Part shown: piece after piece, positions 44,050 through 52,214 of the stretch
How the letters are laid out: each line of letters begins with the position of its first letter
Position numbering within the stretch: position 1 is the stretch's first letter
Assembly: GCF_016918505.1 (NCBI RefSeq)
Contig: NZ_JAFFPZ010000005.1
Coordinates: forward strand, 124,001-188,000
Direction: 5' to 3'
DNA length: 64,000 nt
DNA from: Desulforhopalus vacuolatus
GTDB taxonomy: Bacteria > Desulfobacterota > Desulfobulbia > Desulfobulbales > Desulfocapsaceae
Translations under genes and position numbers: made by a program
The notes under the pieces: model-generated
The model's database searches: none
Told to the model about the DNA's origin: nothing
The model's input: the letters and a program-made list of their open reading frames with translations, nothing else

Positions 44050-45000
44050 TCAGCGGGCCGCTACCTTGCGTTCCACCGCTTCAATCACTCTGTTGGCGAT
44101 ATCCTCGCCGCTGTCGGCGGCAATTTCCCGCATGCAGGTGGGGCTGGTGACGTTGATCTCAGTGATGTGACCGTCAATAACATCGAGACCGACCAGCAGC
44201 AGACCGAGCTGCTGAATCATCGGTTTTACCTTCGCGCAGATCTCTTTCTCCCGTCGAGTCAGCGCCTGGGTGACGCCCTTGCCGCCAGCTGCGAGGTTGG
44301 CGCGGAACTCTCCACCCTGAGGAATCCGCGCAAGGCCGTGAGCCGGTGCCTCTCCGTCTACCAGCAGAATGCGTTTGTCACCCTGTTTTACTTTGGGCAG
44401 AAAGGCCTGCACCATCAGGGTCCGGTTGCCGTTGCCAAGGGATTCGAGGATTGCTCCAGTGTTGCTGCCCCCCTTTTCCATTTTGAAGATTCCCATGCCG
44501 CCCATGCCGTCCATTGGTTTGATCACTGCCCGCTTTTCAGCATCGATAAAGGCTCGTATTCTCGACATATCTCGGGTGATGAGAGTCTTCGGTGTCAGTT
44601 CGGGGAAGTAGCTGATAAAAAACTTTTCATTGACCCGTCTGAGACTCTCCGGTGGATTGACAACGAGGGTTCCTTTGCGTTCTGCCATCTCCAGGATATA
44701 GGTGCTGTAGATATACTCCATGTCAAAGGGCGGATCTTTGCGCATCAGGATGACATGGAAATTGGTGAGGGGGAAGGTCTCTTTTCTCTTGAGGGTGGCA
44801 TAGTCTTCGCGCTGGTCAATCACCGTAACCTGTTGTGCTGTCACCTGCGCCTCTCCCTCTTCAACAAAGAGGTCACCCTGCTGAAAATAGAAGATGCGGT
44901 GACCGTGCATCTGAGCGGCGAGCATCATGGCAAAGGTCGAATCCTTCCAGGTCTTGAGGGTGGTAATGTCGTCCATCAGAATACCAATAGAAAGCTGCAT
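44050..45000 (-). CDS. gshB: Glutathione synthetase
   Basis: This 316-residue ATP-grasp enzyme joins glycine to gamma-glutamylcysteine. Family features are the N-terminal IGILMDDITTLKTWKDSTFAMMLAA, LMRKDPPFDMEYIYSTYILE, the ATP-binding KPMDGMGGMGIF with its glycine loop, and VGLDVIDGHITEINVTSPTC near the C-terminus. Length is normal for the proteobacterial GshB. The partner gene gshA lies 5.6 kb away on the opposite strand, with catalase between, so the pathway is complete but not an operon. GGGAGA precedes the ATG. Confidence 0.96.
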   Translation of the reverse strand: MQLSIGILMDDITTLKTWKDSTFAMMLAAQMHGHRIFYFQQGDLFVEEGEAQVTAQQVTVIDQREDYATLKRKETFPLTNFHVILMRKDPPFDMEYIYSTYILEMAERKGTLVVNPPESLRRVNEKFFISYFPELTPKTLITRDMSRIRAFIDAEKRAVIKPMDGMGGMGIFKMEKGGSNTGAILESLGNGNRTLMVQAFLPKVKQGDKRILLVDGEAPAHGLARIPQGGEFRANLAAGGKGVTQALTRREKEICAKVKPMIQQLGLLLVGLDVIDGHITEINVTSPTCMREIAADSGEDIANRVIEAVERKVAAR

Positions 45001-45168
45001 GCTTTTTCTCCCTGTATTGTATTTTAATAAATGTTTTTAAATGTAATATTTATTGCCTTGTACTTCTGCAAGGGGGGAGGGGAAAATATGTTGTACAGCT
45101 GCGAAACTGTGAAAGGCGGGGCTGCGGAAGAGGATATCTCTCCGCAGAGGTGAATTTCATATCTTGCT

Positions 45169-45209
45169 GCTGTAAAACCACCGCAAAATTTCTCTGATGG
45201 TTTTACAGC
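45169..45209. terminator. Perfect 12-bp hairpin downstream of katA
   Basis: GCTGTAAAACCA (45169-45180) pairs exactly with 45198-45209 across a 17-nt loop. It lies between the catalase stop at 45257 and gshB's start, in the right place to end catalase transcripts. It lacks a T-run, so its function as a terminator is only likely. Confidence 0.5.
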
Positions 45210-45256
45210 AATTTTCAGGAAGGCTGTATCTTTTTGCAGGCTTCCCGTGAGAGTCT

Positions 45257-46696
45257 TTACATGCCAAGAGCTTTTGCCACACCCTCTCCATACGCAGGGT
45301 CGGCCTTGCGGCAGTTTTCGATATGGCGTTTTTTGATCGCATCAGGTGCATCGCCCAGCGCCCGTGCGGTATTTTCGAATAAGACCTGTTGCTGATCCGG
45401 CTTCATCAGGCGGAAAAGCATTCTCGGCTGACTGTAATAATCGTCATTATCTTCTCGGGCATCCCAGTAATCCATAGCGCCTTTGATATCCAGCGGGGGC
45501 TCTTTGAACTCCGGCTGTTGCTGCCATTCACCCTCACTGTTTGGTTCATAGCCAAGTGTCGAGCCATGATTGCCATCAACCCGCATGGCACCGTCACGGT
45601 GGTAAGAGTGGAAGGGGCAGCGTGCTGTATTCACCGGTATGATGTGGTGGTTGACCCCAAGGCGATAGCGTTGTGCATCCCCGTAGGAAAAGAGTCGTCC
45701 CTGGAGCATTTTGTCCGGTGAGTAGCCAATCCCCGGAACGATATTTGACGGATTGAATGCGGCCTGCTCAACCTCGGCAAAATAGTTGTCTGGGTTACGG
45801 TTCAACTCCAGTTCACCCACCTCAAGAAGAGGATATTTGCCATGGGGCCATACTTTTGTCAGGTCAAAGGGATTGAAAGGGAAATTCTCTGCTTCTTTTT
45901 CGGGAACGACCTGGATGTGCATAATCCATTTTGGAAAGTTCTTCTTCTCAATGGCTTCAAGAAGATCCCTCCCATGGCTCTCCCGATCTTTACCAACTAA
46001 CATTTCCGCCTCCTGGTCCGTCAGGTTTTTGATTCCCTGGCAGGTTTTGAAGTGGAATTTCACCCAGAAACGCTCGTTTTTCACATTGATCAGGCTGAAT
46101 GTATGGCTGCCGAAGCCGTCCATGTGCCGAAATGAAGCCGGGATTCCCCGATCACTCATAGTGATTGTTATCTGATGCAGTGCCTCGGGAAGAAGTGTCC
46201 AGTAATCCCAGTTATTTTTCGCACTGCGCAGATTGGTACGGGGATCACGTTTGACAACGTGATTCAAGTCCGGGAATTTCATGGGATCACGCAGAAAAAA
46301 GACGGGCGTATTATTCCCCACAAGGTCCCAGTTTCCCTGGCCCGTGTAAAATTTGAGGGCAAATCCTCGAATATCACGTTCTGCATCGGCGGCTCCCCGC
46401 TCACCGGCAACAGTTGAAAAGCGGGCAAAAAGTTCTGTCTTTTTTCCAACTTCTGAAAAGATATCTGCCCTGCTGTATTTTGTGATATCGTGGGTGACTG
46501 TAAAGGTTCCATAGGCTCCCCAGCCTTTGGCGTGCATTCTTCGCTCAGGAATAACCTCACGATCAAAGTGAGCCAGCTTTTCAAGATACCAGGGATCCTG
46601 CAGCATCATTGGTCCCCGTGGTCCGGCAGTAAGTGCATTTTGATTCTCAACTACCGGTGCCCCTGCGTTTGTTGTAAGCCGTTTCTTTTGTGTCAT
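45257..46696 (-). CDS. katA: Haem catalase (KatA type)
   Basis: This 479-residue monofunctional small-subunit catalase has the active-site His in [13 protein letters not shown], the distal Asn in [13 protein letters not shown], and the proximal haem Tyr in [19 protein letters not shown]-type NADPH contacts are not assessed. It disproportionates hydrogen peroxide in the cytoplasm, a useful defence for an anaerobe meeting oxygen. GAGGAC precedes the ATG. A degraded Fur/PerR-type gene lies directly upstream on the same strand, and gshB lies downstream, so this is an oxidative-stress neighbourhood. Confidence 0.96.
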   Translation of the reverse strand: MTQKKRLTTNAGAPVVENQNALTAGPRGPMMLQDPWYLEKLAHFDREVIPERRMHAKGWGAYGTFTVTHDITKYSRADIFSEVGKKTELFARFSTVAGERGAADAERDIRGFALKFYTGQGNWDLVGNNTPVFFLRDPMKFPDLNHVVKRDPRTNLRSAKNNWDYWTLLPEALHQITITMSDRGIPASFRHMDGFGSHTFSLINVKNERFWVKFHFKTCQGIKNLTDQEAEMLVGKDRESHGRDLLEAIEKKNFPKWIMHIQVVPEKEAENFPFNPFDLTKVWPHGKYPLLEVGELELNRNPDNYFAEVEQAAFNPSNIVPGIGYSPDKMLQGRLFSYGDAQRYRLGVNHHIIPVNTARCPFHSYHRDGAMRVDGNHGSTLGYEPNSEGEWQQQPEFKEPPLDIKGAMDYWDAREDNDDYYSQPRMLFRLMKPDQQQVLFENTARALGDAPDAIKKRHIENCRKADPAYGEGVAKALGM

Positions 46697-46769
46697 CTTG
46701 TCCTCGTCTTTGATTGTACCGTGTTTGGGATACTTAAAATCTTCGGACTGTTACTGTTTCAAGGTTCCC

Positions 46770-46978
46770 TTGAGAAACTTCTTCAATGATTGCAGCTTTG
46801 TTCAGCATTGGTGAAGCAATGATTTTTCTACATCTGGTGCAGATGCCATGAGGGTGTGGCCAGGGCGTGCGCCCGTCGTAACGATTCCCCTCTTCTTGAA
46901 TTCCAGCTTCGGGACCTCCTGTTCTGATGTGAGTAGATGAAGAGTCCTGCAGGCGGTGGCAAGACTCAGGGTTGGGTA
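46770..46978 (-). pseudogene. Frameshifted Fur/PerR-type regulator remnant
   Basis: Two overlapping minus-strand frames together read like the middle of a Fur/PerR protein. The first frame gives YPTLSLATACRTLHLL, matching the family DNA-recognition segment, and continues EVPKLEFKKRG. Around 46885-46905 the match moves to another frame, GNRYDGRTPWPHPHGICTRC, which corresponds to the D-G-x-x-x-P-H-x-H-x-x-C-x-x-C zinc region. The N-terminal 50 or so residues are missing, with a stop just upstream. The C-terminus is interrupted by a TTCAAGGTTCCCTTGAG repeat fragment. Loss of a peroxide-type repressor next to catalase would relieve local control. Confidence 0.72.
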
Positions 46979-47680
46979 TTACGGTAATCATTCAGTTGCG
47001 AATATTTATATTTCGCCCATGAAGAGATGCACGAATGGTCGCGGCAGAGTGTTATCCCTGCCTCTTTCCATTATAGAATATACATGATAACGATTATTAA
47101 AAAAATAATCATTGTTAATGAGGAATTGTTCTACCGGGGAGCACCGGGGGGGCTTACCGTTGGTACGGTACTTCCTTTTGGAGGAAGTGGGCAGCTTTGG
47201 TCTATGTAATACCATTTACATTTTGTATTGGCGGATTCAAAGGCAGGAGGCAAGAGATGGGAGACGGGAGAAAGGGAAAAGCGAAAGACGGTAAAACAGT
47301 TCTTTTACCGCGAAGAACGCGAAGAAAGGCGAAGAAGGGCGAAAAGCTTTTGAGAATAAAGATTAAAAGTGGAGACGGGAGACGGGAGGCAGGAAAAAGC
47401 AAAAGGTCTTTGTAGAGACGACCAATTTGGGCGTCTCCAGCACAACGGATATTTCTACAATGAGATCAATCTTACATCCTGTTTATCTATTCGTAATCGC
47501 CAAAAAAGATGTCCACGCAGTCGCGTTATCTGGTCAGTAAAAAATGTGATTGTTATGATTTTCGTATGCCTGCGGTAAATTTCCTCCTGTGCCTCGAATA
47601 TAAACGAAATACAAGCTGTTTCAAGGTACCCATCACTATCGGTAGAAAATCGGTACAACAGTGCTTTCAGTAATGTTTTT
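46979..47680. repeat. Gap with composite dispersed repeats
   Basis: Between the PerR-type remnant and the first FGE-like gene's leader there is no supported gene. Pieces seen are a short ACTTCCT/AGGAAGT hairpin near 47170, the end motif ATACCATTTACATTTTGT at 47209-47226, a purine tract, TTTTACCGCGAAGAACGCG (47302 on), GATGTCCACGCAGTCGCG (47508 on) and a copy of the ACGAAATACAAGCTGTTTC repeat (about 47591-47632). Confidence 0.65.
47086..47118. promoter_or_regulatory. Fur-box-like inverted repeat
   Basis: GATAACGATTATT (47086-47098) faces AATAATCATTGTTA (47104-47117) across five A residues, with perfect GATTATT/AATAATC inner arms. This resembles the AT-rich GATAATGATAATC-type operators of the Fur superfamily. 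It sits upstream of the broken regulator remnant and could be its old operator or a site for a genomic Fur protein. Confidence 0.4.
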
Positions 47681-47849
47681 GTAGAGACAAGGCATGCCTT
47701 GTCTACACGATGACGGTAAACGTAAAGGTACGGTGCAACCGTAACCGAATACGGAACACCGAATATAACTGATGGCCTTTACGTAAAAGCTTCAAAAGCA
47801 GGTTTCCCCGAGAGGGAAATATTTTTTTAAATTTTACAGGAGTAGAAAA
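47681..47849 (+). repeat. Leader repeat A (duplicated at 48873-49041)
   Basis: A 169-bp sequence starting with GTAGAGACAAGGCATGCC and ending with the ribosome site ACAGGAGTAG is repeated almost base for base at 48873-49041, 1192 bp downstream. It contains the hairpin TTTCCC-CGAGA-GGGAAA (47803-47819) and several ACGGT/ACCGT units. Its conservation exceeds that of the genes behind it, so it is either under selection as a regulatory leader or was recently homogenised. Confidence 0.8.
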
Positions 47850-48674
47850 ATGTCGCGTTCATCCATCTTCTTTTCCGTTACGGCTCTTGCAGCCTTTATG
47901 CAACTCTTGCTGATTTCACCTGTGTCCGCTCAGATTTCCGCGACGTGGATTGATCCCACTACCGGCATGGAGTTTGTGCTGGTGAAAGGTGGATGTTACC
48001 AGATGGGTGATACCTTTGGAGAGGGAGACTCTGATGAAAAGCCGGTACATGAAGTCTGTGTCGATGATTTCTATATGGAGAAATATGAGGTGACCCAGGG
48101 GGAATGGCAAAAGATTATGGGGAGTAATCCGAGTTCCTTTAAAAATGGTGATCATTATCCTGTGGAGAACGTGAGCTGGGACGATATCACCGAAAATTTC
48201 CTTCCTAAATTAAACAGGAGCAGTGGGAAACGCTATCGCCTGCCCACAGAAGCGGAGTGGGAGTATGCCGCCCGTGAAAGGGGAAAGAAGGTGCGTTTTG
48301 GCAATGGTAAAGATATTGCCGATCCCCGTGAGATAAATTTTGATGGGAGGGCATGGGGGAAAGAGTCTTACAGCCGCACAGGAGTGTCTCGAGAGAAGAC
48401 AACGAAGGTGGGCAGCTTTGCCCCCAACCGTCTGGGACTTTATGATATGTCCGGCAACGTTTGGGAATGGTGTCAGGATGATTGGCATAATAGTTATAAT
48501 GGGGCACCGAGATATGGTTCTTCCTGGGGGAATGGTTCAGGTTCATTCCGCGTGTTTCGCGGCGGCGGCTGGTTCAATTCCCCGGGGTACGTGCGGGCGG
48601 CGCTTCGCTACTGCTCCTCGCCAGACTTCTCTTACAGCAACCTTGGCTTCCGGCTTGTCTTCCCAGTTCATTAA
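47850..48674 (+). CDS. Exported FGE/C-type-lectin-fold protein, copy 1
   Basis: This 274-residue protein has a cleavable signal peptide (VTALAAFMQLLLISPVSA) and an FGE-sulfatase (SUMF1/C-type lectin) domain. Landmarks are MEFVLVKGGCYQMGD, YEVTQGEWQKIMGSNPS, YRLPTEAEWEYAAR, LYDMSGNVWEWC, and the closing GGGWFNSPGYVRAALR...NLGFRLVF. The catalytic Cys pair of true formylglycine-generating enzymes is not evident, so a binding role is likelier. Its last 45 codons differ from copy 2 in a way that suggests a DGR variable repeat (see 48543). The ribosome site AGGAG lies before the ATG. Confidence 0.88.
   Translation: MSRSSIFFSVTALAAFMQLLLISPVSAQISATWIDPTTGMEFVLVKGGCYQMGDTFGEGDSDEKPVHEVCVDDFYMEKYEVTQGEWQKIMGSNPSSFKNGDHYPVENVSWDDITENFLPKLNRSSGKRYRLPTEAEWEYAARERGKKVRFGNGKDIADPREINFDGRAWGKESYSRTGVSREKTTKVGSFAPNRLGLYDMSGNVWEWCQDDWHNSYNGAPRYGSSWGNGSGSFRVFRGGGWFNSPGYVRAALRYCSSPDFSYSNLGFRLVFPVH
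48543..48674 (+). repeat. Candidate DGR variable repeat, copy 1
   Basis: Compared with 49750-49881, the segment 48543-48635 differs in 13 codons: for example TTC/GAC, AAT/TTT, CTT/AAT, TCC/AAC, TTC/CGC and TAC/CGC. Seventeen of 20 changed bases are at codon positions 1-2, usually with a fixed C or T in the third position. The other codons are identical, even silently. From 48636 to the stop and beyond the copies are identical, like an initiation (IMH) segment. A downstream inverted repeat pairs 48691-48703 with 48762-48774. Confidence 0.65.
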
Positions 48675-48872
48675 CGGGCTGGTTTGGGAAGCGGAGTTGG
48701 GGCTGTCCATCGGAGGGATTGCGGGTGTGAGGGACGAACCCGCATAGCCCGGAGATGTGCGGCCCCAAATCCGCCGAAAGAAAATTCCACTGCAATAAAA
48801 AGGTCTTTGTAGAGCCACCTGATTGGGGCCTGAGCACGACAGGCTTTTCCTCCCACAATGGTGATGTTTTTT
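48675..48872. repeat. Conserved 3' flank of FGE copy 1
   Basis: About 105 bp after the stop codon are conserved between the two copies. They include GCGGAGTTGGGGC (48691-48703) facing GCCCCAAATCCGC (48762-48774) and, within that, GCGGGT/ACCCGC arms near 48721-48743. No gene is seen. The rest leads into the second leader repeat at 48873. Confidence 0.6.
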
Positions 48873-49041
48873 GTAGAGACAAGGCGTGCCTTGTCTACAC
48901 GATGACGGTAAACGTAAAGGTACGGTACAACCGTAACCGAATACGGAACACCGAATATAACTGATGGCCTTTACGTAAAAGCTTCAAAAGCAGGTTTCCC
49001 CGAGAGGGAAATATTTTCTTAAATTTTACAGGAGTAGAAAA
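48873..49041 (+). repeat. Leader repeat B
   Basis: This is the second copy of the 169-bp leader before the tandem gene, with only a few base changes from 47681-47849. It includes the same TTTCCC-CGAGA-GGGAAA hairpin and AGGAG ribosome site. Confidence 0.8.
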
Positions 49042-49881
49042 ATGTCGCGTTCATCCATCTGTTTTTCCGTTACGGCTCTTGCAGTCTTCATGCAACTCTT
49101 GCTGATTTAACCTGTGGCAGCTCAGATTTCCGAGACGTGGAGCGATTCCACCACCGGCATGGAGTTTGTGTTGGTGAAGGGTGGGTGTTACCAGATGGGG
49201 GATACCTTTGGTGATGGATACGATCGCGAAAAGCCGGTACACGAGGTCTGTGTTAATGATTTCTATATGGGAAAATATGAGGTGACCCAGGGGGAATGGC
49301 AAAAGATTATGGGCAGTAATCCGAGTTACTTCAAGTCGGGCATGTTCAAGAATCGTGACCGCTATCCGGTGGAACAGGTGAGCTGGAACGATATCACTGA
49401 GAATTTTCTCCCAAAATTGAAGAGGAGCAGCGGGAAAAGCTATCGCCTGCCTACGGAAGCGGAGTGGGAGTATGCCGCCCGTGAAGGGGGAAAGAAGGTG
49501 CGTTTTGGCAATGGTAAAGATATTGCCGATCCCCGTGAGATAAATTTTAATGGGCGTTCAGATTGGAAAGAGTCTTACAGCCGCACAGGGGTGGATCGAG
49601 GAAAGACAACGAAGGTGGGCAGCTTTACTCCCAACAGTCTGGGACTTTATGATATAAGTGGCAACGTCTGGGAATGGTGTTCTGACTGGTATGGTAAGAA
49701 TTATTATGACTCAAGTTCTCGCCACAACCCTGAGGGGTCTGGTTCAGGTTCGGACCGCGTGCTTCGCGGCGGCAGCTGGTCCTTTACCCCGGGGTACGTG
49801 CGGGCGGCGAATCGCTACTGCAACTCGCCGGGTCGCTCTCGCAGCAACCTTGGCTTCCGGCTTGTCTTCCCAGTTCATTAA
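49042..49881 (+). pseudogene. FGE/C-type-lectin-fold protein, copy 2 (nonsense in signal)
   Basis: This tandem paralogue of the gene at 47850 has the same ATG context and signal peptide, but codon 23 is TAA (49108-49110) where copy 1 has TCA, so the natural frame ends inside the signal peptide. After it the frame is open to the normal end (GGSWSFTPGYVRAANR, NLGFRLVF). A GTG at 49114 could restart translation, giving a 255-residue protein without a signal. The domain is otherwise intact and its 3' segment (49750-49842) carries the variable-codon pattern. It is either a recent pseudogene, a read-through or restart product, or a cytoplasmic form. Confidence 0.75.
49750..49881 (+). repeat. Candidate DGR variable repeat, copy 2
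   Basis: This is the counterpart of 48543-48674. The identical tail starts at 49843 (AGCAACCTTGGCTTCCGG). Downstream, GGCGGAGTTGGGGC (49901-49914) faces GCCTCAACTCCGCC (49972-49985), and GAGGG-ACGAA-CCCTC forms a small hairpin between them. AAT and AAC codons at 49810 and 49822 keep what would be the unmutated template state. Confidence 0.65.
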
Positions 49882-50452
49882 CGGGCCAGCAGGTTTGGGA
49901 GGCGGAGTTGGGGCTGGTCATTGGAGGGATTGCGGGTGGAGGGACGAACCCTCATAGCCCGGAGATGTGCGGCCTCAACTCCGCCGAAGTCATGTTGTCA
50001 CCGCCGGGTGCTAATAGTGAAATTTCATTACCATTGGTGGAAAATCGGTACGGCGGTGATTTTCCGCAATGTTGTTGTGTAGACAAGGCATACCTTGTCT
50101 CTACGGTGGCGGCAATCACCGAAGTGGTAATTATTACCGATAACCCGCGAAACAATACACGCTATGTTATTACCACAGCGTGATAACGGTGGAATTACAT
50201 CACCATCGGTGGGAAATTGGCGCGACGGTGATTCCAGCAATGTTGTTGTGTAGACAAGGCATACCTTGTCTCTACGGTGACGGCAATCACCGAAATGGTA
50301 ACTCTCACCGACGAATTTCCTTCTGCACCTCGAATATGAACGAAAGACAAGCTGTTTCAAGATTCCCTTAATATAATGATAATGACGTGGCTGTTCTGTT
50401 CAGAAGCCGAAGAGGGAGGAGGCTGGCTCATCGCTTTTTGTAGTACAGCCCT
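49882..50452. repeat. Gap with palindromic dispersed repeats
   Basis: After the conserved 3' flank of FGE copy 2 come two copies of a roughly 110-bp unit centred on the palindrome AGACAAGGCATACCTTGTCT (50081-50100 and 50252-50271). Each is flanked by CATCACCAT...GGTGG and CGGCAATCACCGAA. A copy of ACGAAAGACAAGCTGTTTC follows at about 50325-50370. No gene is supported. Confidence 0.7.
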
Positions 50453-50583
50453 GCGGGTGGTATCATATCCCTGAAGGGATGACCCGCTGGACAGAAAGAC
50501 TGGTTGTAAAGGCACCGTATATGTGCAGACCAGGCCCCTTGATATTTCAAGGGGTCTTCATTTACTGAAAGGAGAGACCTCGT
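50453..50583 (+). promoter_or_regulatory. Structured 5' leader of gshA
   Basis: Two stable stems precede the gshA ribosome site. The first is GCGGGT (50453-50458) with ACCCGC (50482-50487), enclosing ATCCCT-GA-AGGGAT (50467-50480). The second is CCCCTTGA-TATT-TCAAGGGG (50535-50554), perfect, followed by TCTTCATTT. GGAGAG (50571-50576) then leads to the ATG at 50584. The second stem with its U-rich tail could act as an attenuator. No known riboswitch class is recognised. Confidence 0.55.
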
Positions 50584-52164
50584 ATGGATCTCATTGAAAT
50601 ACTGGATAAACTGGAGCAGCGTGATGCTCTGCACACCCTCGACTGCGGTCGCAGAGGAATTGAAAAAGAGGGGCTGCGCTATACCAGTACTGATCACCTC
50701 TCCCGCAAGCCTCACCCTGCCTCCCTCGGTTCTCCGCTCACCCACGCAACAATTACCACCGACTACGCCGAGAGCCTGATGGAGCTGGTGACCCCCGCCT
50801 TCCGCAACCGTCGTGACGCCCTTACCTATCTTCGCTACCTGCACCGGGTGGTGGCGGTTGACAGTGATGAGTATCTTCTCAACGGTTCCATGCCAGCCCG
50901 CATAGATGACACTGAGGCTGTGGAGATCGGCTGGTACGGCGAATCCAACGGCGGGCAGATGCGCCGTCTCTATCGTAAAGGCCTGGCACTGCGTTATGGC
51001 AAGGCAATGCAGCTCATCTCCGGGATTCACTTCAACTACTCCCTCTGCCCGGATGTCTTTCGTAACTACGCTGAGATTGTCGGCGAGCCGTTCCACCAGC
51101 CCTTCATCAATACGAGTTATATGAACCTGGTGCGCAATATCCGCATCCACAGCTGGATGATTCCCTATCTCTTCGGACATTCACCTGCGGTGGACAGCTC
51201 CTTTTTCCATGGGGTAATCCATCGGCTTGAAGCCCTTGATGATTCCACCTTCTATCTGCCTTATGCCACCTCCCTGCGCATGAGCGATACCGGCTACAGT
51301 AACAAGACGCCCACGCCGGTAACGGCGAATAGTCTTGAGGGCTATATCCATGACCTGCGCGGCGCGGTCTTTTCTCCCTCTCAAAAGTACGAGGCACTGG
51401 GGCTCTACGCCGCCGACGGAAGCCGCCAGCAGATCAGCGGCAATGTTATGCAAATTGAAAACGAATATTATGGCGTGGCGCGGCCGAAACAGATCGGTGT
51501 GGACGGTGAGACCACCCTCGCCGGGCTGGCCAGTCGAGGAATTGCCTATGTGGAACTGCGGACACTGGATATTAACTGCTTCGACTGGGCGGGAATCAGC
51601 CAGAGACAGCTCGACTTCCTTGAGCTCTTTATGCTCTACTGCCTTTTTCACAAGGCACCGATGCTTGATGAGAGTCAGGAGGCGGAGTGCCGTGTCAATC
51701 TTGCAGAAGTGGGGGGGCGCGGGCGTGACCCGCAGCTGCACCTGCAGCACTTCGGGGTAAAACAGAGCGTTGAGGAGTGGGGGTGTGAGGTGTTGTTGGC
51801 CATGCGGCCCATTGCCGAGGCGATGGATGTGGAGAAACACCGGCCGCACTATATGAGTATCGTCGAGCGGATGGAGGGGATGTTTCGCAATCCCGACCTC
51901 ACCCCTTCGGCACGGATTATCCGCTGCCTGCGCGGCGAGGAGGGGAAGGCACCGATGAGCTGGCACCGCTTCATCACTGACCTCAGTCGCTGCCACATGG
52001 AGAAGAGCCGCCGCGTTGGTATTACTCCGGTGGAGCAGGCCAAGGTGACCGCCGATGCCCTTGCCTCCTGGGAGAAGGAGGAGGCTCTGGTAAAAGCTTC
52101 AAAAGACGTTCCGTTCGAGACATATCTGAAAAACTACTTCGCGCAGCTTGAAAGGCTCGACTGA
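50584..52164 (+). CDS. gshA: Glutamate-cysteine ligase
   Basis: This 526-residue protein matches proteobacterial-type GshA, which makes gamma-glutamylcysteine, the first step of glutathione synthesis. Family features are GRRGIEKEGLRY, ITTDYAESLMELVTP, the SGIHFNYSLCPDVF active-site region, SLRMSDTGYSN and GIAYVELRTLDINCFDWAGIS. Length is normal. It is alone on the + strand between repeats and a shared terminator; gshB is at 44050. Its long structured leader suggests control after transcription begins. Confidence 0.96.
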   Translation: MDLIEILDKLEQRDALHTLDCGRRGIEKEGLRYTSTDHLSRKPHPASLGSPLTHATITTDYAESLMELVTPAFRNRRDALTYLRYLHRVVAVDSDEYLLNGSMPARIDDTEAVEIGWYGESNGGQMRRLYRKGLALRYGKAMQLISGIHFNYSLCPDVFRNYAEIVGEPFHQPFINTSYMNLVRNIRIHSWMIPYLFGHSPAVDSSFFHGVIHRLEALDDSTFYLPYATSLRMSDTGYSNKTPTPVTANSLEGYIHDLRGAVFSPSQKYEALGLYAADGSRQQISGNVMQIENEYYGVARPKQIGVDGETTLAGLASRGIAYVELRTLDINCFDWAGISQRQLDFLELFMLYCLFHKAPMLDESQEAECRVNLAEVGGRGRDPQLHLQHFGVKQSVEEWGCEVLLAMRPIAEAMDVEKHRPHYMSIVERMEGMFRNPDLTPSARIIRCLRGEEGKAPMSWHRFITDLSRCHMEKSRRVGITPVEQAKVTADALASWEKEEALVKASKDVPFETYLKNYFAQLERLD

Positions 52165-52178
52165 GCTGCTTTCCGCAG

Positions 52179-52214
52179 TCTTCAACACGGCCCTTCTCAG
52201 GGCTGTGTTGAAGA
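52179..52214. terminator. Bidirectional hairpin between gshA and the OMF gene
   Basis: TCTTCAACACGGCCC (52179-52193) pairs with 52200-52214 across a 6-nt loop, with one wobble. It lies 14 bp after gshA and overlaps the end of the convergent outer-membrane-factor gene, so it can stop transcripts from both sides. T-runs are weak. Confidence 0.7.

Noticed and set aside
47850-49881. Calling the pair genuine formylglycine-generating enzymes
   Set aside because: The copper-binding catalytic Cys pair expected near the C-terminus is not evident and no sulfatase is nearby; the fold is shared with lectin-like binding proteins.
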